In this document: positions 36,291 to 44,730 of the stretch, piece after piece
Position numbering within the stretch: position 1 is the stretch's first letter
Layout: every line of letters starts with the position of its first letter
Source: Prevotella sp.
GTDB taxonomy: Bacteria > Bacteroidota > Bacteroidia > Bacteroidales > Bacteroidaceae
DNA length: 55,384 bases
Direction of reading: 5' to 3'
Assembly (NCBI GenBank): GCA_022771625.1
Contig: JALFCW010000014.1
Location: 1-55,384 of the forward strand
Made by a program: the position numbers and the translations under genes
The notes under the pieces: generated by a model
What the model was told of the DNA's origin: nothing
The model's database searches: none
Seen by the model: only the letters and a program-made list of their open reading frames with translations

Positions 36291-36438
36291 CAATTCCTCG
36301 ATTATTTTCGTCATTTCTTTCGACATTAACATTTTGTCCAGTGGCTTTTAACAATTGACGGATTCTGAGCAGGCAAATCACGTCTCCACTCTCCCTCCAA
36401 TGTTGCTCCACTGTGCCCCCAATCCTCATCCACTATTT

Positions 36439-36482
36439 CACTGGAGTCACACTGGAGTCACACTGGAGCAGCACTGGACTCA
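36439..36482. repeat. 11-bp tandem repeat, four units
   Basis: Units CACTGGAGTCA, CACTGGAGTCA, CACTGGAGCAG and CACTGGACTCA run without gaps. Two units are identical and the others differ by one to three bases. Confidence 0.85.
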
Positions 36483-36570
36483 CACCTTACCCACTTTAGC
36501 CCTTCGAAACGCTTCAAAGTTTATGTAGAAACCTAAATAGAGTGGAGGTTACTAAAAAACTAATATTGCG

Positions 36571-36594
36571 TTGCAGCGTTGCAACGTTGCAACG
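36571..36594. repeat. 8-bp tandem repeat, three units (TTGCARCG)
   Basis: TTGCAGCG, TTGCAACG, TTGCAACG in tandem, with partial units on both sides (TTGCG before, TTGCACGC after). It has internal dyad symmetry (CAACGTTG). It is related to the arrays at 25049 and 36717. Confidence 0.8.
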
Positions 36595-36637
36595 TTGCAC
36601 GCAACTTTTTTTGAATATAACACTACTAATTATTAGC

Positions 36638-36675
36638 AACTATATATATAAATATTTATATTTATATATATAGTT
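36638..36675. repeat. 38-bp AT-rich near-palindrome
   Basis: The segment begins AACTATATATATAAAT and ends with the mirror complement ATTTATATATATAGTT; only the central few bases break symmetry. As RNA it would be a long weak hairpin between the GT4 gene end and the wzm promoter. A terminator-like or replication-stalling role is only a guess. Confidence 0.7.
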
Positions 36676-36713
36676 AATATAATTAACACTTTTATGATCA
36701 GTTACTACAATTT

Positions 36714-37901
36714 CTACTGCAACGCTGCAACACTGCAACGCTGCAACACCTTAACCCATTGCTGCATGATGTTTTCCACTTTAAAAAGTGACGAAGTCTT
36801 TAGTGCCTTTTCAGACATGCCTGCCCATTCTGTAGTAGATGACATACGTTGTAGAGCAAGAGACATGTCATCGATGTCACCACACTTGAAGAATGTGCCG
36901 CAGTGGCGCCCTTCGAGCAGTTCCTTTGCCACTGGCAAGTCGGACGACGCAATAGGCAACCCGTGAGCCATAGCCTCAACAAGCACAAGCGGTTGGCCTT
37001 CCCATCTGGAACTCAGCACATATACACTCGCTCCTGCATAATGGCGCTGGATGTCGTTTGTGAACGGACATATCTTCACCCTCTGTTCAAGGTGATGCTC
37101 GGCAATCAACTGCCTGTATATGTTTTCCTCGTCACCCTCGCCCACAATCTCAAGCATCCAGTCGTTGTTTGTTTGTGAAAATTTGGCAAAAGCCTTTATC
37201 AGGAGATCAAAGCCCTTGTGCTTCGGAGAGAATCTACCAATGGCAAGAAATTTCTTATATTCAACAGATGCCCTTCCACGTGGAGTCAAGGTAAGAGGAT
37301 TGTATATAGTCACACTCTCCAAACCGAGGTTATCACGGAATAATCTTTCGTCCGACTTCGACAATACCACTATACCTTCAAGCCCTCTCATCTCATTGGC
37401 AAAGAAAGATTTTAACCCTGGAAGATACGGATTCTCTTTATCAAATAATGCATTGTAACTATTATGCATCCAAGCTGTTACATTCTTTGAGTTCAAGAGA
37501 TTTCTCACCGCCGCAAGATGAAGCGACAAGAATGCATGCACTCCCACAACAGTGTCATAATGACCACTGTTTATCTTTGAAATCAGTTGCCGTTTATATG
37601 ACGGACGGAAGAAACTGTAGGAGTAAAGTCGAGCAGTAAACCTGTTCTTGGGCAATACTTTTTTATAAAGGCAACTAATAGTCTTGCAAGTGAAATATTC
37701 AAGATTTTTCTTACCATTATATGAGATATAATCAAAGTGGATGTCCGACTGGTTATAGCCATACATCGACAAGTTTTCGTCGGTGTCGGTTGACAGGATT
37801 GTGACGTCATTGTCTTTAGCGAGAGCCTTGGCAATAACAGCCAGAACCCTCTGCACACCACCGAATCCGAACACCGTGTCGGCATAGAAAAGTATCTTCA
37901 T
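36714..37901 (-). CDS. Family 4 glycosyltransferase (GT-B)
   Basis: 395 aa. The N-terminal domain has FGFGGVQRVLAVIAKAL; the C-terminal domain has IGRFSPKHKGFDLLIKAF, SSRWEGQPLVLVEAMAHGLP (E-x7-E type donor site) and SSDLPVAKELL, as in retaining GT4 enzymes. The last residues VLQRCSVAALQ are encoded by 8-bp tandem repeats (36717-36748), so changes in repeat number would alter only the C-terminal tail and stop. It stands alone with its own -7 box. Specificity unknown. Confidence 0.9.
   Translation of the reverse strand: MKILFYADTVFGFGGVQRVLAVIAKALAKDNDVTILSTDTDENLSMYGYNQSDIHFDYISYNGKKNLEYFTCKTISCLYKKVLPKNRFTARLYSYSFFRPSYKRQLISKINSGHYDTVVGVHAFLSLHLAAVRNLLNSKNVTAWMHNSYNALFDKENPYLPGLKSFFANEMRGLEGIVVLSKSDERLFRDNLGLESVTIYNPLTLTPRGRASVEYKKFLAIGRFSPKHKGFDLLIKAFAKFSQTNNDWMLEIVGEGDEENIYRQLIAEHHLEQRVKICPFTNDIQRHYAGASVYVLSSRWEGQPLVLVEAMAHGLPIASSDLPVAKELLEGRHCGTFFKCGDIDDMSLALQRMSSTTEWAGMSEKALKTSSLFKVENIMQQWVKVLQRCSVAALQ
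36717..36748. repeat. 8-bp tandem repeat, four units, inside the GT4 3' end
   Basis: CTGCAACG, CTGCAACA, CTGCAACG, CTGCAACA on the plus strand, encoding the last eleven or so residues of the leftward GT4 gene. Eight is not a multiple of three, so a gain or loss of one unit shifts the frame. Confidence 0.85.
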
Positions 37902-37927
37902 AATAGCGATTGTTTACATTTACACCG

Positions 37928-37935
37928 CAAAATTA
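37928..37935 (-). promoter_or_regulatory. -7 box of the GT4 gene promoter
   Basis: TAATTTTG on the minus strand, about 27 bp before the ATG at 37901. The -33 element is not clear. Confidence 0.55.
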
Positions 37936-38022
37936 ATAATAAAAACTGAAGAATAACCATAATCTACGCTTAATTATTCTTAAAATATCAATCAAATATG
38001 TCATTTTAAGTAGGAAATTGCG

Positions 38023-38030
38023 TATATTTG
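38023..38030 (+). promoter_or_regulatory. -7 box of the second rightward AAA-ATPase_like gene
   Basis: TATATTTG, in the context CGTATATTTGCAGTTG. The same context except one base precedes the ATPase gene at 25189. The leader would be about 15-17 nt. Confidence 0.6.
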
Positions 38031-38051
38031 CAGTTGTAAAAGCTGAATAAT

Positions 38052-39614
38052 ATGGAAAAGAAGCAATTAAGACGACTGCCCGTGGGCATACAGACTTTTG
38101 AGAAAATCATAGAGAATGATATGCTGTATATTGACAAGACTGAGTATATCTGGAATATGATACACACCAACAATTGTGTTTTCCTGAGCCGCCCGAGGCG
38201 GTTCGGCAAGTCATTGCTTGTTTCTACATTGCAGTCATATTTCGAAGGTAAGAAGGAACTCTTCAAGGGACTTTTTATAGACACCGTGGAGAAAGATTGG
38301 ACAGAATATCCTGTGCTGAGATTTAGTATGGCCTCTGGGAAGCACATGGAGAAAGACCAACTGCAACGCTATCTCCTTTATATCCTGGAAGAAAATGAAA
38401 GTCGTTTTGGTTTGTCATCCAATGTCACCGATCCTAATGTGAGATTTAGCAACCTCATAAGAAACGTACATAAGATGACTGGCAAGAAAGTGGTCATCCT
38501 TATCGACGAATATGACGCACCCATGCTTGATGTGGTTCATGAGGACAAAACTCTGCCACAGCTCCGCAATATAATGCGCAATTTCTATTCTCCGTTGAAG
38601 GATTCTGACCCGTATATACATTTCCTTTTCCTCACAGGAATCACAAAGTTCTCACAGGTTAGCATATTCAGCGAACTGAACAACTTGGCAAACATATCAA
38701 TGGATCCAGACTTTGATGCTATATGCGGCATCACAAGGGAAGAGATGCTGACCCAAACACAGGACTATATCGAGCGACTGGCCGGCAACAACGGATGGAC
38801 ATACGACAAGACAATTGAGGTGTTGACCCAGCAATACGACGGCTATCATTTTACATGGCCATCGCCCGACATATTCAATCCCTTCAGTCTGCTGCAGGCT
38901 TTCAACACTAAACGTGTGAACAACTACTGGTTTTCAACCGGCACACCTACATATCTAATAGAGATGCTTCGCAAATTCCATGTCATACCGTCGAAAATAG
39001 GAGGCGGCAGCGCACAGGCAACGGCTTTCGATGCGCCAACGGAGAGAATGAAGAGCATACTCCCCCTACTGTATCAAAGCGGCTACATCACGATAAAGGG
39101 CTACAACCCGGTGTCGCAAAACTACACTCTCGACATCCCCAACAACGAGATACGTGCAGGTCTCATGGAGAGCCTTCTGCCCAATTATGTTGATGAATAT
39201 GCCGATGAGGGCAGTTCGATGGTAGGCGATATGTATGTGGCTCTTTATGAGGACAATATCGACGAGATGCTCCGACTACTGCAGTCTTACCTGCTCACCG
39301 TGCCCTATTGCAACAATGCCGACTCCGAGGGGCATTACCAACAGTTGCTTTACGTCATTTTCTCACTCTTCGGCCGATATGTGGATGTGGAGATACATAC
39401 ATCTACGGGGCGAGTGGATATAGTGATGCTCGCATCAAAAGCGATTTACCTCTTCGAACTCAAGCTCAACAAGTCTGCCCAAACAGCCATGGATCAGATT
39501 GACCTTAAGGACTACTCTTCTAAGTTTGCACTCTCTGGCCGACCAATAGTGAAAGTGGGCATCAACTTCGACTCCTCGCGACATACAATCGGCGACTGGG
39601 AGGTGAAAAGATAA
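38052..39614 (+). CDS. AAA-ATPase_like / PD-(D/E)XK nuclease-domain protein (copy D, intact)
   Basis: 520 aa. YIDKTEYIWNM, Walker A variant RPRRFGKS (47-54), Walker B VVILIDEYDAPML (D152/E153), and C-terminal nuclease core GRVDIV (D456) with LFELKL (E469, K471), ending GINFDSSRHTIGDWEV. It is close to the copy at 33749-35356 over its whole length. It has its own -7 box and sits alone between two glycosyltransferase genes; GT14 follows after 31 bp. All catalytic residues are present, so it may be active. The family's role is unknown; anti-invader defence, selfish persistence or DNA processing are possibilities without direct evidence here. Confidence 0.88.
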   Translation: MEKKQLRRLPVGIQTFEKIIENDMLYIDKTEYIWNMIHTNNCVFLSRPRRFGKSLLVSTLQSYFEGKKELFKGLFIDTVEKDWTEYPVLRFSMASGKHMEKDQLQRYLLYILEENESRFGLSSNVTDPNVRFSNLIRNVHKMTGKKVVILIDEYDAPMLDVVHEDKTLPQLRNIMRNFYSPLKDSDPYIHFLFLTGITKFSQVSIFSELNNLANISMDPDFDAICGITREEMLTQTQDYIERLAGNNGWTYDKTIEVLTQQYDGYHFTWPSPDIFNPFSLLQAFNTKRVNNYWFSTGTPTYLIEMLRKFHVIPSKIGGGSAQATAFDAPTERMKSILPLLYQSGYITIKGYNPVSQNYTLDIPNNEIRAGLMESLLPNYVDEYADEGSSMVGDMYVALYEDNIDEMLRLLQSYLLTVPYCNNADSEGHYQQLLYVIFSLFGRYVDVEIHTSTGRVDIVMLASKAIYLFELKLNKSAQTAMDQIDLKDYSSKFALSGRPIVKVGINFDSSRHTIGDWEVKR

Positions 39615-39645
39615 ATTATAACAATCACCCTAATGTAATAATTTT

Positions 39646-40578
39646 ATGGCAAACAACAGACATGCATACCTGATAATGGCACATAATGAATGGGAACTGC
39701 TCAACACGCTGCTCTCACTCATCGACGACCCGCGCAACGACATCTTCCTGCATATCGACAAGAAGGTGAAGATAATGCCGGAATTGTATCAACCGAAGCA
39801 TTCCAAACTGTATTTCACTCCCAAGCGATACGACGTGAGATGGGGAGACGTGGGACAGGTACACTCGGAGATGCACTTGTTCCGCACCGCCTACGAGCAT
39901 GGGCCATATCAATATTATCACAAACTGTCTGGTGTGGATCTGCCCATCAAGACCCAAGACTATATCCACGACTTTTTCGACAAGCACGAGGGCAAGGAGT
40001 TCATCGGATTCTTCACTCTCACCGACTTTATCAAGGGGGACATAGAGCGCAAGAGAAGACGTTATTATTTCCTTATGCGCTGGAACTATCGCACTCCTTT
40101 CGTGGCGAAATGGAAGGTGACGCTTGCGAAGATTGTGCGCCATGCAGCACTGAAAATTCAAGATATCCTGCATGTTGACAGAGGCAACGAACTGACATTC
40201 AGAACTGGTCACAACTGGGTGTCGCTCACGGGAGAAGCCGTGAAGTATCTGCTCGACCAGGAAGACTTCATCAACCGGCGTTTCGCCCATACGACCTGTG
40301 GCGATGAGATGTACAAGCACTCCATACTCATCTCCAATCCCGAAATCCGCGAGCGCATCTTCGACCTCGAGGATGGCATACACAGCTGTATGCGATTCAT
40401 CGACTTCAACCGCGCCTCAGCCGAGCAGAAGCGCAGGGGCGAACCATATACATGGCAGGACGACGATGCAGAGGAACTCCTCAAGTCGGAATATCTATTC
40501 GCCAGGAAGTTCTCGAGCAAGTATCCCGGGGTGATTAAGGAGATTGCCGAACGGATAAGAAAACTGCAAGAAAATTAA
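39646..40578 (+). CDS. Core-2/I-branching type glycosyltransferase (GT14)
   Basis: 310 aa, soluble. The family blocks are HAYLIMAHNEWELLNTLLSL, DIFLHIDKKVK, WGDVGQVHSEMHLFRTA, YQYYHKLSGVDLPIKTQ and FRTGHNWVSL. Eukaryotic GT14 enzymes are metal-independent beta-1,6-GlcNAc or xylosyl transferases; bacterial members occur in capsule loci. It probably adds a side-branch sugar. It follows an ATPase gene by 31 bp and its stop overlaps that of the convergent GT2 gene by 4 bp. Confidence 0.88.
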   Translation: MANNRHAYLIMAHNEWELLNTLLSLIDDPRNDIFLHIDKKVKIMPELYQPKHSKLYFTPKRYDVRWGDVGQVHSEMHLFRTAYEHGPYQYYHKLSGVDLPIKTQDYIHDFFDKHEGKEFIGFFTLTDFIKGDIERKRRRYYFLMRWNYRTPFVAKWKVTLAKIVRHAALKIQDILHVDRGNELTFRTGHNWVSLTGEAVKYLLDQEDFINRRFAHTTCGDEMYKHSILISNPEIRERIFDLEDGIHSCMRFIDFNRASAEQKRRGEPYTWQDDDAEELLKSEYLFARKFSSKYPGVIKEIAERIRKLQEN

Positions 40579-41552
40579 TACTTTCTTGATGCCAATAGAT
40601 TTCTAATAATAATATACATACTTGGGAAAAGTCTGAATACCTTCAGACTTCCTGGGATGTATGTTCTGTCCACTGTCTGCAGTAGTTGGAGTAAAACCCT
40701 GATAATTTCTTTTTTTCTGTGGAAGATGCTGCGGTAATGGATGGTAAACCATAAGACGATATTTATATTTACACAGATATTATCAGATAGCTTTTTCTTT
40801 ACATCTCTAGATGTGTCCTTGGCAAGATTGGCAACGATGCCTATCGCTTGACAACCAAGCAACATTTTCTCTGTGGTGACATTAGCCATGCAAGATGAAG
40901 AGTTGCGCCTATAGAGATACAACAAGACATCAGCATTGACAAAAGTCATGCTTTTGAGTATTGCTTGGGTTATGAAAGCCCAATCCTCCATAAATGCCAC
41001 TTTGGGAGGAAATAACAACCTGTTATCTGTTATCAGTTTGCGGGAGATGAGATATCCCCAACAATATCCCTCCTTCATGCGAGTGACATTTACGATAGCC
41101 TCTTCGCCTGTCATCACATGTATGGAACCGTTGTCATGACTACTTGAAAAATCCTCACATACAGCATCTTCAAGAACTTCCTTGTATGCAGCCTTAACGA
41201 TATCGGCCTTGTTCTCAACGGCAATCTTTATAAGCGTACTAAGACTACCAGAGACCAACATATCGTCTGCATCAACAAACGTTACGTAATCTCCCGTTGC
41301 TTTCTCCAAGGCATTGTTTCGCGCACAAGCCACTCCCTGGTTTTCTTGTTTGACAACAAGGACATTTTGGTGTCTCTTGGCATATTCAGACGCCAATGAG
41401 TAGCCGCTGTCCTTGCTTCCGTCATCAATGACGATCATCTCAAAATCAGACTCATTCATTTCTTGTCTGAATATAGTATCAAGGCATTGCTTAATATATT
41501 TCTCGCAGTTATATAGCGGAATTATTATTGAAAGAATAGGATGATTATTCAT
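40575..41552 (-). CDS. Family 2 glycosyltransferase
   Basis: 325 aa. GT-A motifs PILSIIIPLYNCEKYIKQCL, VIDDGSKDSG and the metal site FVDADDMLV. The C-terminal third is helical with short hydrophobic stretches. It is the last gene of a five-gene leftward group (GT2, GT8, Stealth, GT4, GT2) starting at 45582, and follows the GT4 gene by 7 bp. Donor and linkage unknown. Confidence 0.9.
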   Translation of the reverse strand: MNNHPILSIIIPLYNCEKYIKQCLDTIFRQEMNESDFEMIVIDDGSKDSGYSLASEYAKRHQNVLVVKQENQGVACARNNALEKATGDYVTFVDADDMLVSGSLSTLIKIAVENKADIVKAAYKEVLEDAVCEDFSSSHDNGSIHVMTGEEAIVNVTRMKEGYCWGYLISRKLITDNRLLFPPKVAFMEDWAFITQAILKSMTFVNADVLLYLYRRNSSSCMANVTTEKMLLGCQAIGIVANLAKDTSRDVKKKLSDNICVNINIVLWFTIHYRSIFHRKKEIIRVLLQLLQTVDRTYIPGSLKVFRLFPSMYIIIRNLLASRKY

Positions 41553-41559
41553 AATGCAT

Positions 41560-42687
41560 TTATATTTCTGTTATAACTTTTTCCATTTGATACTTCCAAG
41601 AAAGATGTTCAACGGTCTTTCTGATTTCAGCAGGATTGAAGTCGTGATTATCTATATAGTTAATTATCTCTCCCACATTGATTGGCGATTCATCGGCTGG
41701 TGCCTTGATAATGTATGGTTTGTCATCAAAGTCGCTATCATTTTCTGAATAGATGAATGATATTCCCCTTGCGGCATATTCACGATTTTTCAACGTTTTT
41801 ATATCTTTTATACCGCTTCTGTGGCGACCAAGACTGCCAATGGCAAACACACATTGGTTGAACACATCGTCGAGCTTATCGCCAAAGAGTTTTCCGTGAT
41901 TTATGATATATTTCTCTATGCCATATTTTTTTGCCATCTGCTCGACCGTAAGATAACCATTACTCGTTGTTCCCCTATCGTCTTCCCATCCAACTACATG
42001 GAAATATACTTTTCTGCCATTCGGATTGCTTTTGTAATACTCTCCAAGGCCCGCAACAAGTCGGTCGAAGCCATGCCAATAATGAATTTCCGCTACGGCA
42101 ATAAGATGAATGTCCTGCTGCTTCTTAGGATTATGAAGAGGAATGCTGTCCAAGTCGATGCCATTGCTTATGCAGATGGTGCGTTGGCCAAAAATGCTCT
42201 CCTTATTTGAGAACGTCACGATAGCCTCCATCTTGGCGGATAGCGCCCTTCTGAACATCATATCGATATAAAGTGGAATCTTATATTTCAGAGGATAACC
42301 TTTGAACTCATGGTCGTAGGGATAAGTGGGTATTTCGGTCACGCACTTAATCCCATGCTTCTTTAGTTTCCCGAACAAGCCCACAAGCACGGGACTTGCA
42401 TTCATAAAACTGCGGGCATAAACCATTTCTATACCATTCTCAATGCAATAACGGTCTATACATCCGAGATCAATCCTCGAACGTAAAGCTGCCATTGCTC
42501 CCAAACCATAATCGGCTATAACCCTATCGTCAACGTATCTGCAACGATGTCCGCGAGAGTCAAAATCATAGTAGCAGAGATGAACCTCATGTCCATTCTG
42601 CCGCAATCCCTTCACCTGATAGTGGATTTTCTTGCTTATGCCGCTCTCGTCGGAGAAGCCGTGATATACAAGGAATAGTATCTTCAT
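41560..42687 (-). CDS. Family 4 glycosyltransferase (GT-B)
   Basis: 375 aa. The start MKILFLVYHGFSDESGISKKIHYQVKGL is the acceptor-side glycine loop; later come HLIAVAEIHYWHGFDRLVAGL and the donor-site region GSLGRHRSGIKDIKTLKNREYAARGISFIYSEND, which replaces the canonical E-x7-E. Divergent but convincing GT-B structure. It is fourth in the leftward group, 45 bp after the Stealth gene. Confidence 0.85.
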   Translation of the reverse strand: MKILFLVYHGFSDESGISKKIHYQVKGLRQNGHEVHLCYYDFDSRGHRCRYVDDRVIADYGLGAMAALRSRIDLGCIDRYCIENGIEMVYARSFMNASPVLVGLFGKLKKHGIKCVTEIPTYPYDHEFKGYPLKYKIPLYIDMMFRRALSAKMEAIVTFSNKESIFGQRTICISNGIDLDSIPLHNPKKQQDIHLIAVAEIHYWHGFDRLVAGLGEYYKSNPNGRKVYFHVVGWEDDRGTTSNGYLTVEQMAKKYGIEKYIINHGKLFGDKLDDVFNQCVFAIGSLGRHRSGIKDIKTLKNREYAARGISFIYSENDSDFDDKPYIIKAPADESPINVGEIINYIDNHDFNPAEIRKTVEHLSWKYQMEKVITEI

Positions 42688-42732
42688 TTGTTGTAGATAT
42701 GGATGACGAAAGATACGTCTTTCATATTATTT

Positions 42733-43752
42733 TTATATCTCAAAATTAGACTTGTCTGGCAATAGCGAATTCAATGCTTCATTTATTCGAGGCTTAATCG
42801 CCATGAAGTCGGTATTTGAAAGCAAAGGATTGTCGTTAATTGTTAATATATCATATTTCTGCTGGATAATTGAGGTTATTATCTCCTCACAGTTGCTTAA
42901 TGAAGGAGCAAACAGTTTTCGCCGTTTCATCTTATTATATGGAGCGAACTTGTTTTCAGCCAATTGCCAATATCGTACAAGCCATTGGTTGACATCTGTG
43001 TTTTGTCTAAATTTGTTTTTACAATGTTCATGAAGATAATCGGGATAGTTTTGCCACACTGTATTGAAAGTGCTTTTGAGAAAAGACTGTGCAGAGTGAA
43101 ACATATTGAATCCTGTAAAGAAGTGCTGGTTAGCTTTTAATAAAGCTTGCATCATACCATGAAATCCCAAGTAAGGACCGTACCATCTGTACAGGTTTCC
43201 TTTTGTAACATTACATTTCCTAAAATGAGCATTTATAAGGCCTAAATGTGTAAAATCAATATATTGGATCACTGTGTCATTAGGAACATAAATACTTAGA
43301 AGATTCTGCTGGAGCGAAGAATCACAGGGAAGGCCATGACGGAAAAAGTCTGTAGGCTTTAATGGACGAATAGCGAATATGTCATCATTTAGATAAATGA
43401 AATGTTCACTAAGTTCTTCTATCCTATGCAAATTGAGCTCAATTGTGTTGCTGTTAAACGTAGGGAGATATTCCTTGGGTATATAGTCGGAATGGTTAAC
43501 AAGCCTTAGCTTTTCACAATTCACATTGAGCCATTGAGGCTTTTGTCCACAAGTGATGAGAAACACACGATTAACCCATGGCCAGAATTTCTCTATGCCA
43601 CGGAAGAGGTATTGCAGGTTGTCCCAATCACGATAGCGTGAATCAGATTTGTCGGCTGACTTCACTTCTCTATATTCGTCTTTCAACTGCTGCCATTTGG
43701 GGTCGTTGCCGTCAACCCAAGGTATTACTACGTCTATTTTATCGTTATTCAT
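42733..43752 (-). CDS. Stealth-family hexose-1-phosphate phosphotransferase
   Basis: 339 aa. Conserved region 1 is IDVVIPWVDGNDPKW (about 6-20) and region 2 is RYRDWDNLQYLFRGI followed by PWVNRVFLITCGQKPQWL. The acidic FIYLNDDIF follows, then a His-rich acceptor part. Stealth proteins, homologous to human GlcNAc-1-phosphotransferase, transfer sugar-1-phosphate and thus create phosphodiester links in capsule polymers. The start overlaps the GT8 stop by 4 bp. It implies a phosphate-containing repeat unit or side group. Confidence 0.92.
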   Translation of the reverse strand: MNNDKIDVVIPWVDGNDPKWQQLKDEYREVKSADKSDSRYRDWDNLQYLFRGIEKFWPWVNRVFLITCGQKPQWLNVNCEKLRLVNHSDYIPKEYLPTFNSNTIELNLHRIEELSEHFIYLNDDIFAIRPLKPTDFFRHGLPCDSSLQQNLLSIYVPNDTVIQYIDFTHLGLINAHFRKCNVTKGNLYRWYGPYLGFHGMMQALLKANQHFFTGFNMFHSAQSFLKSTFNTVWQNYPDYLHEHCKNKFRQNTDVNQWLVRYWQLAENKFAPYNKMKRRKLFAPSLSNCEEIITSIIQQKYDILTINDNPLLSNTDFMAIKPRINEALNSLLPDKSNFEI

Positions 43753-44726
43753 AACTTCTGTCTTATAAGTTTATTATCAAATTCACTCTTGGGAATTATT
43801 CGAAACAACTCCTCCCACCCCTCAATATACGTCTTGTTTTCCCAAGCCTTTTTCTTGATATTTGGGAATAACGTATATATGATCCACTTAAATACATGTT
43901 TTTGAATGGTAAAATGCCACCATCCGGATGTTTTTTGGTATTTCTTAAATAGTTGCTTTCCTGGAAGATAGCATCCCAATGACCAAGGCTTTACAGGACC
44001 TAAGTAATGGAATATTACAGGGTCAAGTATTGACTTTTGTATTTCTTCACGCAACTTTGCTGGGTAGTATTCAAGATTTTTATGGTAATGATATGGCGTG
44101 ACATTATACTTGACTTGCAATTGCCTGCGCTCATCTTGAAGGATTACGTTCAGGGCATCCTGATCGTTGTAAATCAATTCATTTCCTTTGTCAACAATAT
44201 AAGACAAAAGTCTATTCTGAACATCATGTTTTCTCCAGTAATCAAGATTCATTACCATGACTCCTGAATTGAGATAATCATTGTTAATACCTAATCTGCC
44301 CAATGTTTCTTTATCTTGATACCACAAATCGGGCGCCATTGCCACTGCCACGTCGTTGACAACTGTTTCCCACAACGATTGCAAATCCTTGCATACCACA
44401 AGGTCGCAGTCGAGGTATATCACCTTATCCAAATTGGGTAACATTGAAGACAGAAGCAGTCGGGCATACATCATAATATTGCCATAATGAATTTTTTCAT
44501 CCACAGGACAATCTTTCAGTATTTCCAAGTCAATTTCCAAAAACTTCAATCCCACATTGTATCTGTCGGCAATCTTTTGTAATCTCTTGACTGTGCTGCG
44601 TTTCAGGCCATTATGCAATAAATACATCATAACATCATCGGAAGTGACGTTGATTCCGACGGATGTCACGACAACACCAAACATTGGTGCCAATTTCTCG
44701 TTTGAACAGCATGCAATGTGAATCAT
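43749..44726 (-). CDS. Family 8 glycosyltransferase
   Basis: 325 aa. GT8 landmarks are IHIACCSNEKLAPMFGVVVTS, the metal site VIYLDCDLVV (D106, D108), NSGVMVMNLDYWR, YNDQDALNVIL and HYLGPVKPW. These are retaining enzymes using UDP-glucose or UDP-galactose, common in LPS outer core and adhesin glycosylation. Second in the leftward group, 4 bp after the GT2 gene and overlapping the Stealth gene. Confidence 0.92.
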   Translation of the reverse strand: MIHIACCSNEKLAPMFGVVVTSVGINVTSDDVMMYLLHNGLKRSTVKRLQKIADRYNVGLKFLEIDLEILKDCPVDEKIHYGNIMMYARLLLSSMLPNLDKVIYLDCDLVVCKDLQSLWETVVNDVAVAMAPDLWYQDKETLGRLGINNDYLNSGVMVMNLDYWRKHDVQNRLLSYIVDKGNELIYNDQDALNVILQDERRQLQVKYNVTPYHYHKNLEYYPAKLREEIQKSILDPVIFHYLGPVKPWSLGCYLPGKQLFKKYQKTSGWWHFTIQKHVFKWIIYTLFPNIKKKAWENKTYIEGWEELFRIIPKSEFDNKLIRQKL

Positions 44727-44730
44727 ATAG

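Larger units (their letters stand above)
36291..36713. other. Repeat-rich intergenic region between wzm and a GT4 gene
   Basis: No convincing gene. From left to right it holds a stretch with a weak minus-strand reading frame (up to 36429) without recognisable similarity, four 11-bp tandem units (36439-36482), an 8-bp repeat array (36571-36594), and a very AT-rich 38-bp near-palindrome (36638-36675). The palindrome lies just downstream of the leftward GT4 gene's stop and might end its transcript. Confidence 0.6.

Noticed and set aside
36241..36429. 62-aa minus-strand reading frame upstream of wzm
   Set aside because: It overlaps the wzm promoter and shows no recognisable domain; likely chance, though remnant coding DNA is possible.
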